Of a stretch of 6,098 nt of DNA, positions 1-6,098 are shown one piece after another. The translations under genes were made by a program, and so were the position numbers. The DNA comes from CAISIP01 sp046594635 (GTDB taxonomy: Bacteria > Pseudomonadota > Gammaproteobacteria > Burkholderiales > Burkholderiaceae_C). The DNA lies in contig JBKJRR010000134.1 of NCBI GenBank assembly GCA_046594635.1, positions 1 to 6,098 on the forward strand. Direction: 5' to 3'. Below the pieces are notes generated by a model. The model did no database searches. It saw only the letters and a list, made by a program, of their open reading frames with translations, and was not told the DNA's origin. Position 1 is the first letter of the stretch, and each line of letters starts with the position of its first letter.

Positions 1-399
1 ATCCAGGACGTGGAAGACGCCAGGCTGGCGGCACAAAGCGGTGCAGACGTCATCATTGTCAGCAACCACGGCGGCCGCCAGCTCGACGGCGCGCCATCGA
101 GCATCGAGGCGCTGGCCCCCATCGTGGCGGCAGTCGGCAACCAGACCGAGGTCTGGATGGACGGCGGCATCCGCAGCGGCCAGGACGTGCTCAAGGCCTG
201 GGCCCTGGGCGCGCGCGGCACCATGATCGGCCGCGCCATGGTGTACGGCCTGGGCGCCATGGGCGAAGCCGGCGTGACCCGGGCGCTGGAGATCATCCAC
301 AAGGAACTCGATGTCACCATGGCCTTCTGCGGCCATACCGACATCCAGACCGTCGATCGCGGCATCCTTTTGCCGGGTACGATTCCGGCACCACTGTGA
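1..399 (+). CDS. FMN-dependent alpha-hydroxy-acid oxidase/dehydrogenase, C-terminal part (5' end outside window)
   Basis: This is the last 132 residues of a protein whose frame is open to the window edge, so the GTG/ATG codons near position 10 are internal and not the start. It belongs to the glycolate oxidase / L-lactate dehydrogenase (LldD) / (S)-mandelate dehydrogenase (MdlB) family, TIM-barrel flavoenzymes that oxidise a 2-hydroxy acid to the 2-keto acid. Visible motifs are SNHGGRQLDG with the catalytic base His (codon 67-69) and the substrate-carboxylate Arg (76-78), then DGGIRSG (Asp at 160-162) and IGRA, which hold the FMN phosphate. From the His, the steps of +3, +31, +35 and +55 to these residues match spinach glycolate oxidase (H254, R257, D285, R289, R309) as I recall it. 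The N-terminal half and the substrate-specificity loop are not visible, so lactate, glycolate, mandelate or another hydroxy acid cannot be chosen. The transporter gene follows after 15 bases and is probably co-transcribed. Confidence 0.93.
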   Translation: MQDVEDARLAAQSGADVIIVSNHGGRQLDGAPSSIEALAPIVAAVGNQTEVWMDGGIRSGQDVLKAWALGARGTMIGRAMVYGLGAMGEAGVTRALEIIHKELDVTMAFCGHTDIQTVDRGILLPGTIPAPL

Positions 400-414
400 G
401 ACCGCGGCGCCGGC

Positions 415-1338
415 ATGGCGGCTAGCGACATCGTCCCGTGGGCCTGGATCCCGATCGTGGTCTGGGCGGCATTCGCCCAGACCATTCGCAATGCAACCCA
501 GCGCAGCCTGGTCGACGACGTCGGTACGCTGGGCGCCACCCTGGTGCGCTTCCTGTACGGGCTGCCATTTGCGGGGGTCTGGCTGTGGCTGGTATTGGCG
601 TTCGTTGCGCCGCAGGCACAGATGCCCACGGTGCAAGCGTCCTACCTGCTCTGGCTGACACTGGGCGCGCTTAGCCAATTGGGCGCCACGGCCTGCCTGC
701 TGGTCGCCATGAAGCAACGCAATTTCATCGTCGGTGTGACCTTCTCCAAGACCGAGGTGCTGCAGGTCGGCATCTTTGCCACCTTGATATTGCAGGAGAT
801 TCCGACCTGGTTGTCCGGCCTGGCCATGGTGGTGTCGACCCTGGGCGTGGTTCTGCTGTCGCTGCCTCGCCGCCTGGATGGCCAGGTACTGCGCGCCAGC
901 AGCGGCGCAGCCGTTTTCGGACTGATCTCGGGCGCTCTGTTTGCGCTGTCCAGCGTCGGCTATCGGGGCGCTGCGCTGGAGTTGTCCGGCCACACGCCGT
1001 GGATCATCGGCGGTTTCAATGTCCTGCTCGCGCAGCTGATGCAAAGTTTCGTGCTCGGCGCCTGGCTGGCGTGGCGCCAGCCTGAAACGCTGGTAGCGAT
1101 TGCCAGGGCCTGGAAGTTGTCTCTGCTGGCAGGCATGATGGGCGCGCTCGCTTCGATCGGCTGGTTGACCGCGTTGACCCTGCGACCGGCCGTCGATGTG
1201 CGTACGCTGGGACTGGTCGAAGTCCTGTTCAGTTACCTGGTGTCACGGCGCCTGTTCCGCGAAAAGATCAGTCGAAACGAATTGCTCGGCCTGCTGCTGG
1301 TTGGAGCCGGTGTGCTGGTCGTCTCGGCCCAGTTCTGA
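415..1338 (+). CDS. DMT superfamily (EamA-type) transporter
   Basis: This 307-residue inner-membrane protein has about ten hydrophobic segments, roughly at residues 8-25, 38-64, 75-97, 103-125, 128-149, 163-185, 193-218, 228-248, 256-275 and 288-306. They form two five-helix halves, the usual layout and length of two-domain EamA proteins in the drug/metabolite transporter superfamily. The last segment pair (VEVLFSYLVSRRLF, a charged loop with REKIS, then a Gly-rich helix) is typical of the C-terminal EamA repeat. Members move small metabolites, often as exporters, and the substrate cannot be read from sequence. The ATG at 415 is the first start after the upstream stop at 397-399 and lies in the same frame. 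It has only a weak purine stretch before it, so translation may depend on coupling to the oxidase gene 15 bases upstream. The position between an oxidase and a mandelate racemase-like enzyme suggests transport of their substrate or product, which is an inference. Confidence 0.88.
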   Translation: MAASDIVPWAWIPIVVWAAFAQTIRNATQRSLVDDVGTLGATLVRFLYGLPFAGVWLWLVLAFVAPQAQMPTVQASYLLWLTLGALSQLGATACLLVAMKQRNFIVGVTFSKTEVLQVGIFATLILQEIPTWLSGLAMVVSTLGVVLLSLPRRLDGQVLRASSGAAVFGLISGALFALSSVGYRGAALELSGHTPWIIGGFNVLLAQLMQSFVLGAWLAWRQPETLVAIARAWKLSLLAGMMGALASIGWLTALTLRPAVDVRTLGLVEVLFSYLVSRRLFREKISRNELLGLLLVGAGVLVVSAQF

Positions 1339-1397
1339 ACACACCGCACGCACAAACAGGCAGTCCATCACGCCGACGCCGTTTTTTTACCCCTTCC

Positions 1398-1404
1398 GAG
1401 GAAA
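1398..1404 (+). promoter_or_regulatory. Ribosome binding site of the mandelate racemase-family gene
   Basis: GAGGAAA lies 5 bases before the ATG at 1410 (7 bases from the AGGA core). It is the clearest Shine-Dalgarno site on the + strand of this window and fixes the start of the downstream gene. It suggests that this gene is translated independently of the transporter gene 71 bases upstream. I see no convincing -35/-10 pair in 1339-1409. Confidence 0.8.
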
Positions 1405-1409
1405 CATCC

Positions 1410-2504
1410 ATGGCCAAAATTCAGAGCGTGTTGGCACGCCGGTTCCAGATCCCGCTGAGCGAAGTGCTCAGCGACGCCAAACATGGTGACCATACACATT
1501 TCGAGCTGATCACGGCGACCGTACGCCTGGACGACGGCAGCGAAGGCACGGGCTACACCTACACCGGCGGCAAGGGCGGGCATGCGATACGCACCATGAT
1601 CGACTACGACCTGACACCCATGCTGCTCGGACGCGAAGCGACGGACATCGATGCGCTGTACGAGGCGATGTTGTGGCATGTGCATTACGTCGGGCGTGGC
1701 GGCATCGCCTCGTTCGCGATCTCGGCGGTTGATATCGCCTTGTGGGACCTGCGCGGCAAACGCCTGGGTCAGCCGCTTTGGAAGATGGCCGGTGGCGCGA
1801 GCAAGCGCTGCAACGCCTACTGTGGCGGAATCGACCTCAACTTTCCACTACCCAAGCTGCTGGACAACATTCGCGGCTACCTGGCGCGTGGCTTCAACGC
1901 CGTGAAGATCAAGGTCGGCCAGCCCGAGTTGGCCGATGACGTGGCGCGGGTGCGTGCGGTGCGCGAATTGATCGGCCCGGACCGCGCCCTGATGGTCGAC
2001 GCCAACTATGCCTTGTCGGTTCCCCAGGCAATCGAGGCGGCCAAGGCCTTCACCCCCTACAACCTGGTCTGGTTCGAGGAGCCGACCATTCCGGACGACT
2101 ACACCGGTTATGCCACCATCACCGAGGCCACCGGCATGCCACTGGCCATGGGCGAGAACCTGCATACCGAACATGAATTCGAGCTCGCATTCACCCATTC
2201 ACGCCTGGCGTTCGTCCAGCCCGACGCGTCCAATTGTGGTGGTGTTACCGGCTGGTTGCGGGTGGCCCGGCGCGCGCGCGAGGTGGGTCTGCCGGTGTGC
2301 AGCCACGGCATGCAGGAACTGCATGTCAGCCTGGCCGCGAGTCAGCCGCACGCCGGCTGGATCGAGGTGCACTCTTTCCCGATCGACACCTACACCACGC
2401 GACCCCTGGTGGTGGAGACCCACCAGGCCGTAGCGCCGGACACCCCGGGCACCGGTGTCACATTCGAATGGGACCGCCTGCACGCAGTGCACCAGGGGGC
2501 TTGA
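1410..2504 (+). CDS. Enolase-superfamily enzyme, mandelate racemase subgroup (racemase or acid-sugar dehydratase)
   Basis: This 364-residue cytosolic enzyme has an N-terminal capping domain (about 1-130) and a TIM barrel (about 135-345). Members abstract the proton alpha to a carboxylate using Mg2+. The full mandelate racemase-type set is present: KIK with Lys166 and Lys168; metal ligands Asp197 (VDAN), Glu223 (WFEEP) and Glu249 (MGEN); the Asp272-His299 dyad (QPDASN, CSHGMQE); and Glu319. Each is offset by +2 from Pseudomonas putida mandelate racemase numbering (K164, K166, D195, E221, E247, D270, H297, E317), so the active site should be competent on both faces. Other features recall L-talarate/galactarate dehydratase: an N-terminal SDAK, YVGRGGIASFAISAVDIALWD, and an E-L-H-x-S-L-A pattern after His299. 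It may therefore dehydrate a sugar acid to a 2-keto-3-deoxy acid. The family is secure and the substrate is not. It is the third + strand gene, after the oxidase and the transporter. Confidence 0.93.
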   Translation: MAKIQSVLARRFQIPLSEVLSDAKHGDHTHFELITATVRLDDGSEGTGYTYTGGKGGHAIRTMIDYDLTPMLLGREATDIDALYEAMLWHVHYVGRGGIASFAISAVDIALWDLRGKRLGQPLWKMAGGASKRCNAYCGGIDLNFPLPKLLDNIRGYLARGFNAVKIKVGQPELADDVARVRAVRELIGPDRALMVDANYALSVPQAIEAAKAFTPYNLVWFEEPTIPDDYTGYATITEATGMPLAMGENLHTEHEFELAFTHSRLAFVQPDASNCGGVTGWLRVARRAREVGLPVCSHGMQELHVSLAASQPHAGWIEVHSFPIDTYTTRPLVVETHQAVAPDTPGTGVTFEWDRLHAVHQGA

Positions 2505-2576
2505 AACGGGCAAGCCGTGCAGGAAATCCTGACAAGTGGCGCGCACGCGAGTGGACGCGCAAACCCTGTCACAGCG

Positions 2577-3092
2577 TCAGTTGGTCTGCAGGCACAAGGC
2601 GGCCACATACTCCGGCGTGACACGACGGCGCAACTTTTGTTTGCGCCCTTCAAATGCATCGAACACCGCCTGATGCTCGCGCAGCGACGCATCACCTTCA
2701 CGTGTGTAATAGCCGTCGACCCAGTCAAGCAGCAGGTCGAAGTGCCGATTCTGCTCTTGCAGCGAGCGAAATTTATGCGGCTCCCAGGGCCGGCTATGGC
2801 AGTTGGCACGGCAGGCCCATGCGCCGGGCTCCAGGAACAGCAGCAGATCGGCTTCGTCCAGCGTGGCACGGATCAGCCCAGCGTAGCAGCCCTCCACCAC
2901 CCAGCGCGACGTGGCAGAGCAATATTTGCGCACCTGGGTCAGCGCCGCCCGGGGATCCCGCGCCACCGCGATTTTTCCGGACTCCCAGGCTACGGTATCC
3001 AGGTCGAGCAAGCCCAGTCCATGCTCACGTGCCAGCTGGCTGGCCAGCGTGGATTTGCCGGATCCGGAATTGCCAAGAATCGCGATACGCAT
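2577..3092 (-). CDS. Small P-loop NTPase, adenylate kinase/FlaR-like, substrate unknown
   Basis: This 171-residue soluble protein opens with a beta strand and a Walker A motif, GNSGSGKS (residues 7-14), followed by LDLDTVAW (29-36), WVVEGCY (64-70) and a hydrophobic strand ADLLLFLE (81-88). This order resembles small nucleotide- or shikimate-kinase-like P-loop proteins and the family annotated as DNA topology modulation protein FlaR, where a WxIDGNY-like motif and a following strand complete the core. A Trp/His-rich stretch (RPWEPHKF, 101-108) and a charged helical tail follow. It probably phosphorylates a small molecule, but I do not recognise the substrate. I chose the ATG at 3090-3092 because it starts just before the P-loop strand. 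The frame stays open upstream to 3206, but that extension is Arg/Gly-rich and looks non-coding. No strong Shine-Dalgarno precedes the chosen start. It is separated by 184 bases from the DUF1653 gene on the same strand and converges on the racemase-family gene. Confidence 0.82.
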   Translation of the reverse strand: MRIAILGNSGSGKSTLASQLAREHGLGLLDLDTVAWESGKIAVARDPRAALTQVRKYCSATSRWVVEGCYAGLIRATLDEADLLLFLEPGAWACRANCHSRPWEPHKFRSLQEQNRHFDLLLDWVDGYYTREGDASLREHQAVFDAFEGRKQKLRRRVTPEYVAALCLQTN

Positions 3093-3276
3093 GGTTATGG
3101 GTGTGTCTCGTCGTGAATCGGCGGAGAGGAAAATTCCCCCGCAACCGCGCCATTGTCCCAGAGACCCGCGGATCACCCGAGCGGTCCGGCCCGGTGTGTT
3201 GCCCAAAGCCGACGAATGGGCCGTTCAATGCACGCCACGGCGACGCAAGTGAGCGGCCAGAACTGACGCAGATACG
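3093..3276. other. 184-base intergenic region with no recognised element
   Basis: This gap lies downstream of the DUF1653 stop and upstream of the P-loop gene start, both on the - strand. It should carry the end of one transcript and the promoter of the next. I could find neither a hairpin followed by a T-run nor a good -35/-10 pair. The best inverted repeat (CGGATC/GGTCCG, about 3168-3186) needs a G-T pair and has no T-run on either side. Confidence 0.5.
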
Positions 3277-3600
3277 CTACGCGATCGGCTGCGCCATAAG
3301 GCCTTGCGCGCTGTCCAGATCGGCCACCCGGACAAAACGGGTCACCGTCGCGCCATTGACTTCGACCGTGCCTTCGAACATCGCACGCGGGCGCACCCAT
3401 AGCCCGTTCTCACCGTACAAGGCGCGGTAAAGCACCATCTCCTGCAGCGACTCGCTGTGGCGCACTACGCCAAGCACCGCATAGCGGCCACCCTTGTAAT
3501 GCAGATAAAGGCCGGTGGCAATCGGCGACGCCAAAGGTGGCAAGGTATCTCCACCGCCGCGGTCGATCGGGGACTTTTGCATGTTGTCGGTCGTTGCCAT
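3277..3600 (-). CDS. DUF1653 domain protein
   Basis: This 107-residue protein of unknown function carries the DUF1653 signature across its middle: GLYLHYKGGRYAVLGVVRHSE, then an acidic/hydrophobic strand, VLYRALYGENGLWVRP, and MFEGTVEVNG near the end (roughly residues 30-90). The family forms a small, strand-rich domain found in many proteobacteria, with no assigned reaction. No signal peptide or membrane segment is visible, so it should be cytosolic. I chose the ATG at 3598-3600. The alternative in-frame GTG at 3607-3609 overlaps the Shine-Dalgarno itself, leaving no spacing, whereas the ATG sits 8 bases from it. It follows the MFS gene by 30 bases on the same strand and is very probably in one operon with it. 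That gives no firm clue to function. Confidence 0.88.
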   Translation of the reverse strand: MATTDNMQKSPIDRGGGDTLPPLASPIATGLYLHYKGGRYAVLGVVRHSESLQEMVLYRALYGENGLWVRPRAMFEGTVEVNGATVTRFVRVADLDSAQGLMAQPIA

Positions 3601-3608
3601 GATGGGCA

Positions 3609-3614
3609 CTCCTC
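3609..3614 (-). promoter_or_regulatory. Ribosome binding site deciding the DUF1653 start
   Basis: On the - strand this reads GAGGAG (within AAGAGGAG, 3609-3616), 8 bases before the ATG at 3598-3600. The upstream in-frame GTG shares its first G with this site and so cannot be served by it. The site lies in the 30 bases after the MFS stop codon. Confidence 0.8.
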
Positions 3615-3630
3615 TTGTGAAAATGGCACG

Positions 3631-4866
3631 TCAGCGCTCGTCGAGCCGGTCGCGCTGGGCCAGAAGCGGGAACAGCCGGATCCACGCCAGCGCCACCAGA
3701 ATCGTCCCAATGCCACCGAGCACAACCGAGCCGACCGGCCCGAGCAATGCGGCCGTGGCCCCCGATTCGAATTCGCCGAGTTGGTTGCTGGCGCCGATGA
3801 ATACCGAATTGATGGCACTGACCCGACCGCGCATGCCGTCGGGTGTGTCCAGTTGCACCAGGGTCTGGCGCACCACCACGCTGACGGTATCGGCTCCGCC
3901 CGATAGGGCCAGCGCCAGCATGGACAACCAGAACTCGGTCGACAGGCCGAACACCAGCATGCACACGCCGAACAGCGCCACCGACAGCAACAGCGTGCGG
4001 CCGACCCGCCGACGCAGCGGCCAGCGCGTCAACCAGGCCGACATCACCAGAGAACCGATCGCCGGCGCGCCGCGCAGCAAACCCAGGCCCCAGGGGCCCA
4101 CCATCAGGATGTCCTTGGCAAACATGGGCAACAAGGCCACCGCGCCACCGAGCAGCACGGCAAACAGGTCCAGCGACACCGCGCCCAGCAGCACCTTGCG
4201 CTGCCAGACAAAGCCCAAGCCGGCAAACAAGGTCTGCAAGGACGCAGGCTCGGTGGCACGGGCCGTGCGCGGATAACGCACCAAGAACACCAGCGTGCAT
4301 CCGATGGCAAATGACAACACGCAGGCCGCATAAACCGCCTGCGCACCGGCAATGAATAAAGCACCGCCCAGCGCCGGCCCGCCGATGATGGCGGCTTGAG
4401 AGCCAGCCGAACTGAATGCCAGGCCACGCGCAAGCAGGTGCGAGGGCAACAGATTGGGTGTCAGCGACTGCATCGCCGGCATCTGGAACGCACGTGCCAG
4501 CCCCAGCGCCACCGACACGCTCAGCAGCAACCCACGCGAGACCCAAGGTGCATCGGCGAGCGCGCCGACGGTGGAGGCCACCAGCAGCGCAGCCACCAGC
4601 GCTTGCGCCACCATACAGGCCGCCACGATGCGCCCCCGGTGATAGCGGTCCGCGACATGACCGGCCACCAGGGTGAACAGCAACGCCGGCACGAACTGGT
4701 AAAGACCGACCAGACCCAAGTCCCAGGCGCTGCCGGTCAGGTCGTACATCTGCCAGCCGACTGCCACCATCAGCATCTGATTGCCCGTGGTTCCGAACAA
4801 CCGGGCGACCCAGAAGCGCATGAAGTCGCGATGGGCGGTCAGATCGGAGAAACGGTGGGCGTGCAT
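3631..4866 (-). CDS. MFS transporter, EntS/MFS_3-like exporter
   Basis: This 411-residue polytopic inner-membrane protein has the length and hydrophobic pattern of a 12-helix major facilitator. The loop between helices 2 and 3 carries the MFS motif A form GHVADRYHRGR (69-79). The N-terminal LTAHRDFMRFWVARLFGTTG and the late motif TPDGMRGRVSAINSVFIGASNQLGEFESG region (about 341-369) are characteristic of the MFS_3 group, which includes the enterobactin exporter EntS and many proton-driven exporters of uncertain substrate. No siderophore gene is visible here, so siderophore export is only one possibility. The ATG at 4864-4866 gives an N-terminus of the usual length; no clear Shine-Dalgarno precedes it, and Met16 is a less likely alternative. 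The ABC ATPase gene ends 67 bases upstream on the same strand and DUF1653 starts 30 bases downstream, so read-through from the ABC genes is possible. Confidence 0.92.
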   Translation of the reverse strand: MHAHRFSDLTAHRDFMRFWVARLFGTTGNQMLMVAVGWQMYDLTGSAWDLGLVGLYQFVPALLFTLVAGHVADRYHRGRIVAACMVAQALVAALLVASTVGALADAPWVSRGLLLSVSVALGLARAFQMPAMQSLTPNLLPSHLLARGLAFSSAGSQAAIIGGPALGGALFIAGAQAVYAACVLSFAIGCTLVFLVRYPRTARATEPASLQTLFAGLGFVWQRKVLLGAVSLDLFAVLLGGAVALLPMFAKDILMVGPWGLGLLRGAPAIGSLVMSAWLTRWPLRRRVGRTLLLSVALFGVCMLVFGLSTEFWLSMLALALSGGADTVSVVVRQTLVQLDTPDGMRGRVSAINSVFIGASNQLGEFESGATAALLGPVGSVVLGGIGTILVALAWIRLFPLLAQRDRLDER

Positions 4867-4933
4867 GAGCGCGCAAGCATAGCAGTGGGAACGAACCTCC
4901 CGGGGAGCATGGTGAAGCCAGGGATGGGGGCGA

Positions 4934-5593
4934 TCACCAGAGTCGGTACAGGCGCCCCTCGTTCAGTCGGTATCCCTGCTGCGCCATGGCACGGGCTTCG
5001 GTCTCGTCATGGGTCACGAGCACCGCGGCAATGCCCGACGCGCAGATGCGCTGGCTGAATTCGGCGCGCAGGCTGGCGCGAAGCTGCGCATCTAGCGCCG
5101 AGAACGGTTCGTCAAGCAGCAACAGCCGGGGCGCCGTGATCAACGCGCGCGCCAGCGCCACGCGTTGCTGTTCGCCGCCCGACAGTTTCCAGACCTTCTG
5201 GCGCGCATGACCTGACATGCCGAACACCTCCAGCATGACCTGCGCCTGGGCACGCGCAGCATGGCGGCCCAGTCTCTGTTCGACCAGACCGAAGGCCACG
5301 TTGTCCAGCACATTGAGGTGCGGAAAAAGCGCAAAGTCCTGGAACATCAGCGCAAACCGGCGCCGCTCCGGCGGCACCCCAGCCAGGTCGACGCCGTCGA
5401 ACAAGACATGGCCGGCATCCTGGCGCTCCAGCCCGGCGATGATCTTGAGCAAGGTGCTCTTGCCGCTGCCCGACGGGCCGAGCACCGCCACGGTGTTGCC
5501 GGCACCGACCGACAGGTCCAGTCCGTCGGCCAGCACCCAGTGGCCGCCGGCATCATCATCGAAGGTCTTGCGAATCGCGCGCAGTTCAAGCAT
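4934..5593 (-). CDS. ABC transporter ATP-binding protein (thiamine/iron/polyamine importer type)
   Basis: This 219-residue cytosolic ATPase powers an ABC importer. All motifs are present: Walker A GPSGSGKST (39-47), Q-loop Gln85 in MFQDFALFPHL, signature LSGGEQQR (137-144), Walker B LLLLDEP (157-163), D-loop SALD (165-168) and switch His195 (VTHDE). The protein ends about 25 residues after the switch region, so it has no C-terminal TOBE-type regulatory domain. That length fits ThiQ-like ATPases better than the roughly 350-residue iron (FbpC) or polyamine (PotA) proteins, but does not prove thiamine. I chose the ATG at 5591-5593, which has AGGAG 6 bases upstream, over an in-frame start at 5630-5632 that would add 13 unlike residues. 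The start lies inside the end of the permease gene, which implies translational coupling and a shared complex. Confidence 0.92.
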   Translation of the reverse strand: MLELRAIRKTFDDDAGGHWVLADGLDLSVGAGNTVAVLGPSGSGKSTLLKIIAGLERQDAGHVLFDGVDLAGVPPERRRFALMFQDFALFPHLNVLDNVAFGLVEQRLGRHAARAQAQVMLEVFGMSGHARQKVWKLSGGEQQRVALARALITAPRLLLLDEPFSALDAQLRASLRAEFSQRICASGIAAVLVTHDETEARAMAQQGYRLNEGRLYRLW

Positions 5594-6098
5594 GGGCCGC
5601 TCCTGCGACCAGTCGGGTGCGCCCGGCGTCACGCGTACCGGGACGGTCGATCAGCATGAAGGCCAGCAAGGCCAGCAGCATCAGCACCGCGGCCAGCACC
5701 AGGGCTTCGTCCCGGTTACCGGCACCCGGGCGACCCAGGCGTTCGTAAATCAGTGTCGTGAGCGTGCTCCACTCCGGCCGGGACAGGAACAGGGTCACTG
5801 CGAACTCGCCCAGCGCCGTGGCCGCGGCAAACGCCATGCCCCGGCGCAGCGACGGCAAAATCAAGGGCAGCGTCACGCGCCAGAACAGGCGCCAGGGCGT
5901 GGCGCCCAATGTGCGCGCCGCCTGCGCCAGGTGCTGCGGCAGATTGTCGAGCGCCGCCCCCAGCGACTGGGCCACGAACGGATAGGCCAGCAAGGCATAG
6001 GCCGAGACCAGGATCCACAAACTGGCAGTCCAACCCGGATACAGCAGCAACAGGCCAAAAGCCACTGCCACCGGAGACACGACAAAAGGCAAAAAGGC
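5586..6098 (-). CDS. ABC transporter permease, C-terminal part (5' end outside window)
   Basis: The last 170 residues of a binding-protein-dependent importer permease are visible; the frame is open to the window edge, so the TTG near 6092 is not a start. The coupling loop that docks on the ATPase is clear: QAARTLGATPWRLFWRVTLP (visible residues 59-78), matching the EAA pattern with conserved Gly65 and the final LP. Hydrophobic segments flank it (about 4-20, 27-45, 88-105 and 130-150). The segment GEFAVTLFLSRPEWSTLTTL followed by an IYERLGRPG motif is common in permeases grouped with thiamine, iron(III) and spermidine/putrescine systems. Such proteins are often duplicated, two-half permeases of over 500 residues (ThiP, FbpB), but only the final half is seen here. 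The stop at 5586-5588 overlaps the ATPase start by 8 bases. The solute-binding protein gene would be expected beyond the right edge. Confidence 0.9.
   Translation of the reverse strand, partial: AFLPFVVSPVAVAFGLLLLYPGWTASLWILVSAYALLAYPFVAQSLGAALDNLPQHLAQAARTLGATPWRLFWRVTLPLILPSLRRGMAFAAATALGEFAVTLFLSRPEWSTLTTLIYERLGRPGAGNRDEALVLAAVLMLLALLAFMLIDRPGTRDAGRTRLVAGAAHA
5600..5604 (-). promoter_or_regulatory. Ribosome binding site of the ABC ATPase gene
   Basis: On the - strand this is AGGAG, 6 bases before the ATG at 5591-5593. It lies within the last codons of the permease gene. It decides the ATPase start in favour of the protein beginning MLELRAI over the longer open frame. Confidence 0.78.

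Noticed and set aside
1339..1409. A run of seven T at 1382-1388, considered as a terminator after the transporter gene
   Set aside because: The preceding bases are C- and A-rich and cannot form a stable stem, so no intrinsic terminator is supported.
2505..2576. Inverted repeats between the convergent genes (CAGGA-AA-TCCTG at 2520-2531 and GCGCG/CGCGC at 2539-2560), considered as a bidirectional terminator
   Set aside because: The first has a two-base gap, too small for a loop. The second is only five pairs with a 12-base loop. Neither is followed by a T-run.
3093..3206. N-terminal extension of the P-loop protein to a start at 3206
   Set aside because: The added 38 residues are Arg/Gly-rich with no motif, and the ATG at 3092 begins directly at the first strand of the P-loop fold, as expected for the family.
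2517..3430. Long + strand open frames opposite the P-loop and DUF1653 genes
   Set aside because: They lie antisense to supported genes, have arbitrary composition rich in Arg, Pro and Ser, and have no ribosome binding site or motif.
3410..4876. A 488-residue open frame on the - strand overlapping both the MFS and DUF1653 genes
   Set aside because: It runs in another frame over two genes with clear family motifs, and its translation is rich in Arg, Gly, Ala and His with no recognisable domain. Such shadows are common in GC-rich DNA.
4867..4933. CTCC-CGG-GGAG hairpin between the ABC ATPase and MFS genes
   Set aside because: A four-pair stem with no T-run on the - strand side is expected by chance in this composition, so it supports neither a terminator nor an operator.
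4396..5058. A 220-residue + strand open frame opposite the MFS start and the ABC ATPase end
   Set aside because: It is rich in Arg, Gln and His, spans the junction of two well-supported - strand genes and shows no domain.

Overview
This is a GC-rich window from a bacterial chromosome. Gene density, long shadow reading frames, Shine-Dalgarno sites and the protein families all suggest a proteobacterium, most likely Burkholderiales-like. That placement is an inference from protein style, not from a marker gene. I see seven genes, all protein-coding. I see no rRNA, tRNA, CRISPR array, insertion sequence or phage gene, and no stretch over 300 bases without a gene.

Left part, + strand (1-2504). 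The 3' end of an FMN-dependent 2-hydroxy-acid oxidase/dehydrogenase gene is followed after 15 bases by a ten-helix DMT/EamA-type transporter. After 71 bases comes an enolase-superfamily enzyme of the mandelate racemase subgroup, with a complete catalytic set. The three probably form one unit for taking up or exporting, and metabolising, a hydroxy acid or sugar acid. The gene set recalls mandelate metabolism (racemase plus mandelate dehydrogenase), but the enolase-superfamily member also resembles acid-sugar dehydratases, so the substrate is open.

Right part, - strand (2577-6098, read from right to left). First is the C-terminal part of an ABC permease that runs off the window, then its ATPase, whose start overlaps the permease stop by 8 bases. 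The pair looks like the thiamine/iron/polyamine-type importers. After 67 bases comes a 12-helix-type MFS exporter of the EntS/MFS_3 kind, then 30 bases later a small DUF1653 protein. A 184-base gap then separates a small P-loop kinase-like protein of unknown substrate, which converges on the racemase-family gene with 72 bases between the stops.

I found no convincing new biological system. The most worthwhile leads are the unassigned hydroxy-acid/sugar-acid module and the orphan P-loop kinase-like gene.
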